DNA of 64,000 nucleotides, from the NCBI GenBank assembly GCA_018436705.1, contig JAHDLA010000019.1, positions 62,001 to 126,000 on the forward strand. The letters are read 5' to 3'. The notes under the pieces were generated by a model. That model was not told the DNA's origin and searched no databases. It saw only the letters and a list, made by a program, of their open reading frames with translations. This DNA comes from Sedimentibacter sp. Lineage in GTDB: Bacteria > Bacillota > Clostridia > Tissierellales > Sedimentibacteraceae. Shown one piece after another: positions 20,701-28,747 of the stretch; within the stretch, counting starts at the first letter, position 1; each line of letters begins with the position of its first letter. A program made the translations under genes and the position numbers.

Positions 20701-21475
20701 TTGTGTTTATATATTCTTCATAAGTGTTTTTTATTTCATCCGTTGTTTTTCCATTTTCAAATTTTACGTTTTCAATTACTGTAGAAAATGTTGTATGTCT
20801 GCAGTGATCTGACCAGTACGTATCTATTACCTTAATTTCTGTAATAGTAGGATCTCTTTTCTCAGTGTCTCTGAAATATTCCTGGCAAAAAAACAAATCC
20901 TCGAAACTCATGGCAAGTCCTCTGTCAACACGGAATTCTTCCAATTGTTCCTTGGATTTATTTATAAAATTCGTTATTATTTCTACCTCTTCAGACTTAG
21001 GATACACTTCATCCAGAGTATCAGGCTTTTCTAATGAAGCCTCTCTCGAGTCCACAGGATTAATACAATATTTTTTAATTTTGTCTAAATCTTCTTCCGA
21101 CAATTCTCCCTCAAGAACTATAACCTTTGCATACTTTACTGTAGGTTTGTCCTTGCCTGTTACTATTTGGATACATTGCGCTGCGGAATCCGCCCTTTGG
21201 TCATATTGTCCGGGAAGATATTCAACAGCAAATACATTATGATTAATTTCTATTTCATCATATGTATTATCCTGATTAGGTTCTGAAAAAACTGTAGTTA
21301 CTGCCCTTATAAAATCTTCCTGATCTATGTGAGATACATCATATCTGTTCAAAACACGAACATCATCCAAATTTGTAAGTTGCAGATTTTCAATAAAGTT
21401 ATCCTTCAAGTTAACAGCTTCTGTATTAAAGCCATGTTTTTTTTCCACATACACTCTTCTGACTTCAAAGTTCAT
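17738..21475 (-). CDS. purL: Phosphoribosylformylglycinamidine synthase, single-chain form
   Basis: Fourth step of purine synthesis: FGAR to FGAM with glutamine and ATP. At 1245 residues this is the large fused form, not the separate PurS/PurL/PurQ set of Bacillus. It shows DTYWSDHCRHTTF and FKNETHNHPTEIEPFGGAAT in the ATP domains, and a C-terminal glutaminase domain with FPGGFSAGDEP and nucleophile Cys in GICNGFQALIKLG, plus PVSHGEGRF. I chose the ATG at 21475 (MNFEVRRVYVEKKHG), which has AAGGA eight bases upstream; the ATG at 21484 lacks spacing. It is the first gene of the operon, behind a strong promoter and PurBoxes. Confidence 0.97.
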   Translation of the reverse strand: MNFEVRRVYVEKKHGFNTEAVNLKDNFIENLQLTNLDDVRVLNRYDVSHIDQEDFIRAVTTVFSEPNQDNTYDEIEINHNVFAVEYLPGQYDQRADSAAQCIQIVTGKDKPTVKYAKVIVLEGELSEEDLDKIKKYCINPVDSREASLEKPDTLDEVYPKSEEVEIITNFINKSKEQLEEFRVDRGLAMSFEDLFFCQEYFRDTEKRDPTITEIKVIDTYWSDHCRHTTFSTVIENVKFENGKTTDEIKNTYEEYINTRKFVHDKKQKDITLMDMATIGAKELRKRGLLDNLEVSDEINACSIIINVDVDGKNEEWLLMFKNETHNHPTEIEPFGGAATCLGGAIRDPLSGRAYVYQAMRVSGSSDPRQKWEDTLPGKLPQRKISTEATSGYSSYGNQIGLATGYVNEIYHPDYVAKRMEVGAVIAAAPRINVKREDSEKGDAIILLGGRTGKDGLGGATGASKEHTEESILLCGCEVQKGNAPTERKIQRLFRNSIVSKMIKKCNDFGAGGVSVAIGELAEGLNINLDLVPKKYEGLNGTELAISESQERMAVVIRKEDIEEFNRYAHEENLESTHVADVTDDRRLKMSWNGKIILDISREFLDTNGVKQRINALVKEPENVYSEINVKCNELKSAWFENLRDLNVASQKGMVERFDSTVGAGTVLMPFGGEKQLTPAEGMAAKIPVLSGTTNTCSLMAYGFDPYLSKQSPYHGAMYAVIHSAAKIVAMGGNYKNIRLTFQEYFEKLNKDPEKWGKPMCALLGAFKVQHELEIAAIGGKDSMSGTFKDLNVPPTLISFAVATENVKNVISPEFKKSGSKVSLLKINRLDNNIPDFEDIKEKYSKVYGAVKSGKILSAHTVGYGGIAAAISKMTLGNYIGFKADSNFNASLDKWFTADYGDIILEVENDAEIPGCIQLGTTTEEEKIVIDSSIAMALDDVKNEWLKPLNSIYPIKKDADGTTKNYLALGGAKIKSSTSIARPKVFIPAFPGTNCEYDTKRAFERAGADAEIFVFKNLNKIDVKDSIEEMNRLIRKSQMIAFPGGFSAGDEPEGSGKFIAAVFRNELLKDAVMDLLKNRDGLIVGICNGFQALIKLGLVPFGEIVNMEDDYPTLTYNSIRRHISTFAKTKVVSNLSPWLSMCNVGDVHHLPVSHGEGRFVANEEWIKKMKQSGQIATQYVDENDNPTYDGFYNLNGSVEAVEGITSPDGRVLGKMAHSERLDKDLYKNIPGSKDQLIFEAGVNYYK

Positions 21476-21516
21476 AACAACCATCCTTAAATTTCGTTAT
21501 TTGTAATTTCAACTCT

Positions 21517-21545
21517 ATAATAGCAAATAGAAATATTAAAGTCAA
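21517..21545 (-). promoter_or_regulatory. Promoter of the purine operon
   Basis: On the minus strand TTGACT (21545-21540), 17 bases, then TATTAT (21522-21517). The leader to the purL start is only about 35 bases, too short for a riboswitch or attenuator, so control must act on initiation. Confidence 0.85.
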
Positions 21546-21595
21546 TACAAAATGATATGATTTTATAATTTAACATTTTTATATTCGTATTGTAT

Positions 21596-21629
21596 CGAAC
21601 TATAACATAATCAATTATACTATAGTTCG
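21596..21629. promoter_or_regulatory. PurBox pair (PurR operator) upstream of the purine operon
   Basis: Two perfect 9-bp inverted arms, CGAACTATA (21596-21604) and TATAGTTCG (21621-21629), separated by 16 bases. In B. subtilis, PurR binds two inverted PurBoxes with central CGAA separated by 16-17 bases. The pair lies about 50 bases upstream of the -35. A purR gene is encoded at 44003-44824 with a matching pair of its own. Confidence 0.85.
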
Positions 21630-21641
21630 TATGTGTCTGTC

Positions 21642-21685
21642 GCAATTAATAAAGACCCGCATTACTGCGGACCTTTATTAATTGC
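21642..21685 (-). terminator. Terminator of the polyphosphate operon
   Basis: A 20-bp hairpin with a four-base loop (GCAATTAATAAAG... paired with ...CTTTATTAATTGC) lies just beyond the stop of the last ppx gene. One mismatch or G-U pair interrupts the stem. The T-rich 3' arm is consistent with intrinsic termination. Confidence 0.8.
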
Positions 21686-21711
21686 AAAGTCATCAATAAT
21701 GAGCTTGCATC

Positions 21712-23220
21712 TTAAGAAATTATAAGATTTCTTCCAAATATCTTTCTGAATGCCTTTTCACACTGAAGAGTTTTAGGCAATTGCAGTGCTTTTGCATCAT
21801 GACTAACAGGAGTAATTTTAATATTATTTTTCTCTGTTGAACATTTTATTTCTTTTATATTTCCATTCTGGGATTTGCATAACTCTTCACACACCCTGAC
21901 AAAAATGCTCAGTTTTCGTATTGTTTCAAAATCTCCCGAATCTATAACAGGACAATAATCTTTCCAGTCAGTTTTAAGCTCATCATTTCTGTGCATCCCT
22001 ATAATAAATGCACATATTACCAGCTCTCTATATGTCAATCCGTTAATTCTTGAGTTGAGTGCAAGATAGAAACCGTGGCAGTGATGGTCATAGTAATCCA
22101 CATAAAGGCCCACATCGTGCAGCAATGCTCCTATGCCCAAAAGCTTTCTTGTGCTATCTTCAAGCTTGTGAATTTCTTTAAGCTGGTCAAATAAATTAAG
22201 TGAAAGATGTTTTATCATATGCCCGTGCTGAATGTTGACATCGTATTTAAGTGAAATATTATCTGTGCTGTGCTGAAGTACATCATCAGCAAAATTTTCA
22301 TTCAACTCATATTTGCTAAAATAATATCTATAGAAAGCGCCTTCCCTCAATCCATTTCCACTTATAATTACATTTTGTGCTCCTGTGTATTCCATCAGCA
22401 CTTTAATAGGAACCAGCCCACCCAAAATAATATCCGCTCTGTCCTTGTTAACTCCAGGGATATCTTTTCTAGAAAATCTTTCAGTATTTTCTATTAAACA
22501 GAATATATCTTCCGCATCTTTTACACTCATTCGATAATTATGTATTGGATGTCCAGCAAACTCTATTTTTCTTTTATGCACTTTGGATAGTGTTCTGACA
22601 GATCCTCCAAGCCCCACAATGTTTAAGACTTTAGATTTGCTGAGCCATGAAATTGATTTATATAAATCTCGCATATATTTTTCCGCTTCATCTATCTTTG
22701 AATCATCCATCTCCAGAAACTGCTCCGTCAATGTAACTGCTCCAAACGGAATGCTGATTGAATTTTTTACTTTTTTTTCTTCAACAAGAACCAGCTCAGT
22801 GCTTCCGCCTCCTGTATCGATTATTATGCAGTTTTCTATATCAATGGTGTTTATTACACCTAAGTAATCCAAGTAAGCTTCTTCTTCACCTGTAATAGCA
22901 GAAAAGTTTATTCCTGTTTCACAGTAGACTCTCTCTAAAAACTCCTGACCGTTTAAGGCATTTCTGACAGCTGCCGTAGCCAGAGCTATTACTTTTTTAA
23001 CATTGTGGCGTTCAATTATAGCTTTAAACTTTTTCAGCTCCGAAATTGTCCTTTCCATGGCTTTTTCAGTGAGAAGGTTGCTTTTCCACATTCCCTCGCT
23101 TAATCTCACCATTTCTTTAATCTGATCCATCATTTTATATGAAGCATTGAAATTAATTTTTACAACAATGACTCTAACTGAATTTGACCCTAGATCTATA
23201 ATTGCTATATTTTCTTCCAC
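21712..23220 (-). CDS. Ppx/GppA phosphatase with C-terminal HD domain (copy 1)
   Basis: A 502-residue exopolyphosphatase/guanosine-pentaphosphatase family protein. The sugar-kinase-like fold is marked by IAIIDLGSNSVRVIVV (residues 5-20), ITGEEEAYLDYLGV near residue 113 and IIDTGGGSTELVLVEE near residue 135, so both conserved acidic residues are present. The C-terminal half has an HD-type region with GALLHDVGLYVDYYDHHCHG. Such proteins shorten polyphosphate or convert pppGpp to ppGpp. It is third in an operon with ppk and a second family member, 11 bases after ppk. Confidence 0.92.
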   Translation of the reverse strand: MEENIAIIDLGSNSVRVIVVKINFNASYKMMDQIKEMVRLSEGMWKSNLLTEKAMERTISELKKFKAIIERHNVKKVIALATAAVRNALNGQEFLERVYCETGINFSAITGEEEAYLDYLGVINTIDIENCIIIDTGGGSTELVLVEEKKVKNSISIPFGAVTLTEQFLEMDDSKIDEAEKYMRDLYKSISWLSKSKVLNIVGLGGSVRTLSKVHKRKIEFAGHPIHNYRMSVKDAEDIFCLIENTERFSRKDIPGVNKDRADIILGGLVPIKVLMEYTGAQNVIISGNGLREGAFYRYYFSKYELNENFADDVLQHSTDNISLKYDVNIQHGHMIKHLSLNLFDQLKEIHKLEDSTRKLLGIGALLHDVGLYVDYYDHHCHGFYLALNSRINGLTYRELVICAFIIGMHRNDELKTDWKDYCPVIDSGDFETIRKLSIFVRVCEELCKSQNGNIKEIKCSTEKNNIKITPVSHDAKALQLPKTLQCEKAFRKIFGRNLIIS

Positions 23221-23231
23221 TAAAACACTCC

Positions 23232-25331
23232 TTATATGAGGCTATTATTGTTTTCGCCATATTTCTGGCTATTACTGACTGCAAGGGAACAGAACAACTC
23301 TTGGCTGTCTAATACTTTTTTGCCTCTTCTGTCAATTCTTCTGTAATTACCATCTGAGCCTAGCACTCTTGCCTTAACGGTATTACTCAACTCAATTCTA
23401 AGTATTTTCAAAATTCTATTTTTTATTTTATTGTTTTCAACAGGAAAAAGCAACTCAATTCTCCTATTTAAATTTCGCGGCATCCAATCGGCACTTGACA
23501 AAAATAAATCTTCTTTGCCATCATTGTAAAAATAAAACGCCCTGTTGTGTTCAAGAAATCTTCCTACTATACTGATTACTTCTATATTATTGCTCAAGCC
23601 ACTTAGTCCCGGTTTTAGGCAGCAAATTCCTCTTATAATCATGCGTACTTTCACTCCGGCTCGAGAAGCTTCATACAGTTTTATTATTATATCCGGATCT
23701 ACAAGTGAATTCATCTTTGCAATTATTTCCGCTCTTTTACCTTCAATAGCATTCTGCTTTTCATTTTCAATCAATTCAACAAATCTATCCCTCATACCCA
23801 AAGGAGCCACTTCAAATTTAAACCATGAAGGCGCATCTGAGTAACCGGACAACATGTTGAACAATGCTGAAGCATCAGCACCAAAATATTCGTTGCATGT
23901 AAACAATCCCATATCGGTATACATCTTTGCAGTAATATCATTATAATTACCTGTTCCCATATGAACATACCTTCTTATTCCATCACTTTCTCTTCTTACT
24001 ACAAGCGTTACCTTGCAGTGGGTTTTCAACCCTACAAGTCCATATATTACGTGGCAGCCAGCCTGTTCAAGCTTTTTCGCCCAATGTATGTTGTTTTCTT
24101 CATCAAATCTTGCCTTTACCTCCAAAAGCACCATTACCTGCTTTCCTCTCTCAGCAGCTTGAGCCAATGATTTTACAATTGGAGAATCTCCGCTTACTCT
24201 GTACAGCGTTTGTTTTATTGCGAGGACATCCGGATCATTGGCCGCCTTGTCTATAAAGTCAACAACAGGCTTAAATGATTCGTAAGGATGTATGAGAAAT
24301 ACGTCATTTTCCCTTACAGCTTCGAACACATCTTCCTTGCCCAACAATTCTTTTGGCACCTGAGGTTCAAACGGAATATATTTCAATTCATCGTATCCTT
24401 CAATTGAAGCTATTTTCATAAAGCAAGTCAAATCCAGAGGACCTTTGTTCAGATATATATCCTTATCATGAATCTTCAACGAATCCTGCAAAATATTGAG
24501 AATCCTTTCATCTACAGAAGCGTTTACTTCCAACCTTATGGCCATGCCCCTCTGCCTTTTCTTCAATGATTTTTTAATCTCTTCCAAGAGATCATCTGCA
24601 TCGTCTTCATCATACTCCAAATCTGCATTTCTAGTAATTCTGTATGGATATGCGCATATAATTTCTTGACCGTTAAACAAATATCCAAGATGCATTGTAA
24701 TTACATCTTCAAGCAAAATAAAGCGCCTGTTATTATCTTCTCCCACTAATTCTACTATCCTTGGGAGAACAGACGGAACTTGCACTGTCGCAAACAAATC
24801 TTCGTCACTTTCACATGAGTTCTTTTTTATAATAACGCCTATATTCAAGCTCATATTTCTTATCAGAGGAAATGGCCTGCTGGAGTCTACAGCCATGGGA
24901 GTCAACACCGGAAAAACTACTTCGTGGAAGTAATCATGTAAAAAAGAAATTTCTTTTTCATCTAAGTCCTCTGCCTTTAAAATATAAATACCATGCTTTT
25001 TTAATGCCGGCAAAAGCATCCTATTAAGCACATTATATTTAGACGCAACCATTTTATGAGCCCTTAAGGATATTTGCTCTAGTTGCTGTTTATTTGTAAG
25101 TCCTGAATAATCTTTTTTATTAATATTGGAATTCACCTTTTCCTTAATAGATCCAACTCTTACCATAAAAAATTCGTCAAGATTGGAAGCCGTAATAGAT
25201 AAAAATTTAAGTCTCTCAAATAACGGATTGCTCCTGTCCCTTGCTTCCTGAAGGACTCTTTCATTAAATTCAAGCCAACTAAGTTCCCTGTTAATAAATA
25301 GTTCGGAATTTGATAAATTCAAATCATACAT
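23232..25331 (-). CDS. ppk: Polyphosphate kinase 1
   Basis: Reversible synthesis of polyphosphate from ATP. The 699 residues show the N-terminal LFINRELSWLEFNERVLQEA, the PLD-like C-terminal domains with the autophosphorylated histidine region YGLVGLKTHCKVTLVVRRE and the second motif RRYVHMGTGNYND. All expected PPK1 landmarks are present and full length. Its start overlaps the preceding ppx-like gene by eight bases. It is encoded between two Ppx/GppA paralogues, putting synthesis and breakdown in one transcript. Confidence 0.97.
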   Translation of the reverse strand: MYDLNLSNSELFINRELSWLEFNERVLQEARDRSNPLFERLKFLSITASNLDEFFMVRVGSIKEKVNSNINKKDYSGLTNKQQLEQISLRAHKMVASKYNVLNRMLLPALKKHGIYILKAEDLDEKEISFLHDYFHEVVFPVLTPMAVDSSRPFPLIRNMSLNIGVIIKKNSCESDEDLFATVQVPSVLPRIVELVGEDNNRRFILLEDVITMHLGYLFNGQEIICAYPYRITRNADLEYDEDDADDLLEEIKKSLKKRQRGMAIRLEVNASVDERILNILQDSLKIHDKDIYLNKGPLDLTCFMKIASIEGYDELKYIPFEPQVPKELLGKEDVFEAVRENDVFLIHPYESFKPVVDFIDKAANDPDVLAIKQTLYRVSGDSPIVKSLAQAAERGKQVMVLLEVKARFDEENNIHWAKKLEQAGCHVIYGLVGLKTHCKVTLVVRRESDGIRRYVHMGTGNYNDITAKMYTDMGLFTCNEYFGADASALFNMLSGYSDAPSWFKFEVAPLGMRDRFVELIENEKQNAIEGKRAEIIAKMNSLVDPDIIIKLYEASRAGVKVRMIIRGICCLKPGLSGLSNNIEVISIVGRFLEHNRAFYFYNDGKEDLFLSSADWMPRNLNRRIELLFPVENNKIKNRILKILRIELSNTVKARVLGSDGNYRRIDRRGKKVLDSQELFCSLAVSNSQKYGENNNSLI

Positions 25332-26880
25332 TTACAATTACCTTCTTTACTTTTAATATAGGTGCAACTCCGAACACTTCTCTAAAAAATTCGGATTTTA
25401 TTTCAAACGTCCACTGCTCCAGCAATATTTCTTCTGACACATCTATTTTAATCACAACTTCATTTTCAGAATATTTTACAACCATATTACTTATTTTTTG
25501 TTTATGACTCCTGTCCAACGCATCTGCCACTCTTATTATTGCCACAAGCTTTGAAACTATTATTCTGCTTTCTTCGCTTAACTGAGCAAAATTTTCATGG
25601 CTTTTTGATGGTACCTCGCTGCTGTGATATCTTGCCACATTAGCGATAATCTCCATATCATGCTTGGACATTCCCAAAATATCCGAAGCTAGAATAATGT
25701 TGTATGAATTCACATAATGCTTGTTGTAGCTTACATACTTGCCTGTGTCATGAAGTATTGCAGCAGCCTGCAGCAGTAGTCTCTCTTTTGAACCCAGTCC
25801 GTGTAGCTTCCTAAGCGCATTGAATATTACAAGAGATTTGTTCTCAACATCTTCAGCATGTTCACGATGATAATGGAATTTCTGTCCAATAAGTCTGCAT
25901 AGAGAAAGAGTATCATATTCTAATTCATCTTCTATAAAAGGATTTTTTTTATTGATTATATCTGACACAACCCCATCCGTTAAGGTTACCATGGGCGTAT
26001 AAATTACACTTTCTGAAGTTATATCAAGAAATTTTTTTAAAATCATCATATTGGGAAGAAGTATATCCGAACTTTCATTAGGCACCTCATATTTTTTCCT
26101 AAGCATTTGATGAGATAAATATAAGAATTTATAATAAAGATTAAGAAAATTTTCCCTTAGAATATATTTATTAGGCCCTGAGACATTTTCAGAAGCACAA
26201 AGCTTGTTTATTAATTTTATTTCCCCACCGATTACAATAAGATGTTTGAACACCCTGTTGTTGTGAAACATCATCAAATTGTCAATACTGCTTTCTATAT
26301 ATTCCTCCATTACCTTTGGAAAATTCAGCGTCCGTCCCTCTAAATCGGACAACACTTCACTTATTCGCAAAAATCCAAGCTTTATATTTCTGCTAAGTGT
26401 AAGCATGTCCTCATCATAAATAGAAACCTGAATGCTTCCTGAACCTATATCAACTATTATACAATTTTCTCTCCTCACGCCTGAGTAATTATCCATATTG
26501 TCTCTGATTGCCTTAAACATCAGATATCTTTCCTGAGAATTTGTAATTACGTCTATATGTAGTCCTGTCTTGATTTTTATTTGGTCAAGTATATAATCTC
26601 TATTTGCTGCTTCTCTTATAGCACTGGTAGCAACCGCTTTGTATACATTTACTTTATATTCGTTCATCAACTGCTTAAATCCCTTCAGGATTTCGCATGT
26701 TTCGTTCAAAGTTTCATAATTAATTTTTCCCATTGCATATGTATTTCTGCCAAGTGAAATAATCCGTTTTACATCTTCCAATACCTTTATTCCCATTCTT
26801 TTGTCTACCTCAACTATTTTCATACTCAAAGAATGCGAACCTATATCAATTGCAGCAATAAGCTGATTCCCATTTTTCAT
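25324..26880 (-). CDS. Ppx/GppA-family protein with HD domain, divergent copy 2
   Basis: A 518-residue homologue of the gene at 21712-23220, first in the ppk operon. It opens LIAAIDIGSHSLSMKIVEV and has a C-terminal HD region (AAILHDTGKYVSYNKHYV, then VARYHSSE). Two catalytic motifs depart from the family. The phosphate-binding DxGGGSTE is VDIGSGSIQVS, with a G-to-S and an E-to-Q change, and the usual G-x-EE-A is NSQERY. It may therefore be a weak enzyme, act on another phosphate compound, or be regulatory. The start ATG follows GGAGG. Confidence 0.88.
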   Translation of the reverse strand: MKNGNQLIAAIDIGSHSLSMKIVEVDKRMGIKVLEDVKRIISLGRNTYAMGKINYETLNETCEILKGFKQLMNEYKVNVYKAVATSAIREAANRDYILDQIKIKTGLHIDVITNSQERYLMFKAIRDNMDNYSGVRRENCIIVDIGSGSIQVSIYDEDMLTLSRNIKLGFLRISEVLSDLEGRTLNFPKVMEEYIESSIDNLMMFHNNRVFKHLIVIGGEIKLINKLCASENVSGPNKYILRENFLNLYYKFLYLSHQMLRKKYEVPNESSDILLPNMMILKKFLDITSESVIYTPMVTLTDGVVSDIINKKNPFIEDELEYDTLSLCRLIGQKFHYHREHAEDVENKSLVIFNALRKLHGLGSKERLLLQAAAILHDTGKYVSYNKHYVNSYNIILASDILGMSKHDMEIIANVARYHSSEVPSKSHENFAQLSEESRIIVSKLVAIIRVADALDRSHKQKISNMVVKYSENEVVIKIDVSEEILLEQWTFEIKSEFFREVFGVAPILKVKKVIVNV

Positions 26881-26984
26881 AAACCCCTCCGGAATCTTAA
26901 ATAAAATTTGTGATATTATACATCCGGTTTGTAAAATTTTTATATAATCTCGGTAATCTTTATGTCATAAATGTAAATACAAAA

Positions 26985-27020
26985 ATGCCCTCTATAGAGC
27001 AATATCACTATCGAGAGCAT
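26985..27020 (-). terminator. Terminator of the iorA-iorB-buk operon
   Basis: An imperfect 13-bp hairpin (ATGCCCTCTATAG paired with CTATCGAGAGCAT, two mismatches) lies just beyond the buk stop. On the minus strand it is followed by TTTTTGTATTT. A T-run also follows on the plus strand. Confidence 0.8.
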
Positions 27021-27043
27021 TTTTTAGTTGTATTGTATTTATT

Positions 27044-28111
27044 TTATTCGGTATATTCCTTCGCTTTTTCTTCGCCATTCAGAACTCTTAGCGCTCCTAA
27101 CGCCAGCGCTTCAAGCTCATTTTCTCCCGCGAGTATTTCTACCGAAGCAATAAAGCCAACTCTTTTTACTATCAAGTCTGTTAAAAGCTTTGAATAAGCT
27201 ATCCCACCTGTTAAAATTATTAAATCCACATTTCCTTCAGCAACTGTAGACAACTCTCCGATTCCCTTTGCAACTTGGTAAGCCATTGCTTCATAAACAA
27301 GCTTAGCTTTTTCGTTGCCATCTGAAATCATGTTTTCAACCTCTCTAGCATCAATTGTATTTAAATAGGCTTTTAATCCTCCGTTTCCTCTTAGCTTCCT
27401 CTGCATAGTTTTTTTATCATATTTGCCAGAATAACACAGATTAATAAGCTCTCTGCAAGGTACTCTACCTGCCCTTTCCGGAGAGAACGGACCTTCATCA
27501 TCGGATACCAAGTCCACTATTTTTCCGCCCACATGTAGGTTAATAGAAATTCCACCTCCCAAGTGAGCAACAATTATATTCATGTCATCGTATTTCTTGC
27601 CTCGTTCGCCGGCAGCCTTTATTGCCATGGCCCGTGTATTTAAAACATGACTGGTACTTGTTCTTGGAAGCTCCGGCATACCAGAAATCCTAGCTATATC
27701 TGTAAGTTCATCAGTAACAACACAATCATATATATATGATTCTACGCCTGCTTCCTTTGCTATATCATAAGCAATAGGAGCTGCGTAATTTGAAGCATGT
27801 TCCATGACAGGTCTATTTAAAACCCTGTCAATCATCAAATCATTAATTATATACGCTCCTGATTTTACAGGAGGAAGCATCCCCCCTCTTGCTACAACAG
27901 CCGATAATTTTTTGATGTCAACACCTTTTTCTTTTAAAAATTCGATGACAAGTTGTTTTCTCATTTTTAACTGTTCTTCTACACTGTCGTATTTTTCAAT
28001 AATTTCCAAGGGGTGTTCAAATTTTTTTGTGAAAATTTCATATTCATTTTCATATAAAGAAATTTTCGTTGAAGTGGATCCCGGATTTATTGCCAAAATT
28101 TTATAGCTCAT
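27044..28111 (-). CDS. buk: Butyrate kinase family acyl kinase
   Basis: ASKHA-fold acyl kinase of 355 residues, the usual length for butyrate kinase. It begins YKILAINPGSTSTKISLYEN, with AVVARGGMLPP near residue 75 and NIIVAHLGGGISI near residue 178, distinguishing it from acetate kinase. It makes ATP from an acyl phosphate (butyryl-, isobutyryl-, branched or aryl-acyl). It is third in the operon with indolepyruvate oxidoreductase, so its substrate may be an acyl phosphate from amino-acid-derived acyl-CoA. The phosphotransacylase needed for that is not in the window. Confidence 0.93.
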   Translation of the reverse strand: MSYKILAINPGSTSTKISLYENEYEIFTKKFEHPLEIIEKYDSVEEQLKMRKQLVIEFLKEKGVDIKKLSAVVARGGMLPPVKSGAYIINDLMIDRVLNRPVMEHASNYAAPIAYDIAKEAGVESYIYDCVVTDELTDIARISGMPELPRTSTSHVLNTRAMAIKAAGERGKKYDDMNIIVAHLGGGISINLHVGGKIVDLVSDDEGPFSPERAGRVPCRELINLCYSGKYDKKTMQRKLRGNGGLKAYLNTIDAREVENMISDGNEKAKLVYEAMAYQVAKGIGELSTVAEGNVDLIILTGGIAYSKLLTDLIVKRVGFIASVEILAGENELEALALGALRVLNGEEKAKEYTE

Positions 28112-28149
28112 ATATCTTCCTCGTATAATTTAATTATCAAAACTATTAA

Positions 28150-28746
28150 TTAATTTCCGGCTTCTGCCAGAGATGCACTTTCCATTCCAGCACGCAGAGC
28201 CTTGATGTTTAAGTCTATAAATTTTTCCTTTACAGTTTTTCTTATAGCATCTTCCCAGTCTATATCTGTAAGGTTCATTGATTTTACTAAAGCTCCCATA
28301 AGCACTACGTTCATAACCTTAGCACTTCCTATACTTTCTGCTATTTCAGCAGCCTTAATAACTCTTGTGTCTACTTTTTTCTCTATCAAATCAATTATCC
28401 CCTCAGGATATTCAGCTTTACCGGAAAGTATTGGCGCAGACGGAATTTCGTAGTCGTTTATTACTACAACTCCATCAGGTTTCAAATACTCAAGCCATCT
28501 TAATGTTTCCATAGTTTCAAATGATACAAGAATATCCGCATCGCCCACTCCAATTATAGGCGAGTATACCTTTTCACCAAATCTTACCTGAGTTGATACA
28601 CTTCCGCCTCTTTGGGCCATACCATGAATTTCAGACATTTTTACATCGTATCCAGCCTCCATAAGACCAGTTGACAAAATTTTGCTCACCAATATTGTTC
28701 CTTGTCCGCCTACTCCAACTAACAAAATATTCTTATTCTTATTCAT
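28150..28746 (-). CDS. iorB: Indolepyruvate:ferredoxin oxidoreductase, beta subunit
   Basis: The 198-residue gamma-type domain subunit of the 2-oxoacid oxidoreductase. It shows NILLVGVGGQGTILVSKIL at the start, then MSEIHGMAQRGGSVSTQVRFG, both diagnostic. With IorA it oxidatively decarboxylates aryl-pyruvates to acyl-CoA and reduces ferredoxin. I chose the ATG at 28746; a GTG at 28755 overlapping the iorA stop is also possible but is very close to the ribosome site. Confidence 0.95.
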   Translation of the reverse strand: MNKNKNILLVGVGGQGTILVSKILSTGLMEAGYDVKMSEIHGMAQRGGSVSTQVRFGEKVYSPIIGVGDADILVSFETMETLRWLEYLKPDGVVVINDYEIPSAPILSGKAEYPEGIIDLIEKKVDTRVIKAAEIAESIGSAKVMNVVLMGALVKSMNLTDIDWEDAIRKTVKEKFIDLNIKALRAGMESASLAEAGN

Positions 28747-28747
28747 A

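Noticed and set aside
21485..21711. Possible purine riboswitch before purL
   Set aside because: The promoter leaves a leader of only about 35 bases and the conserved purine-aptamer core is not seen.
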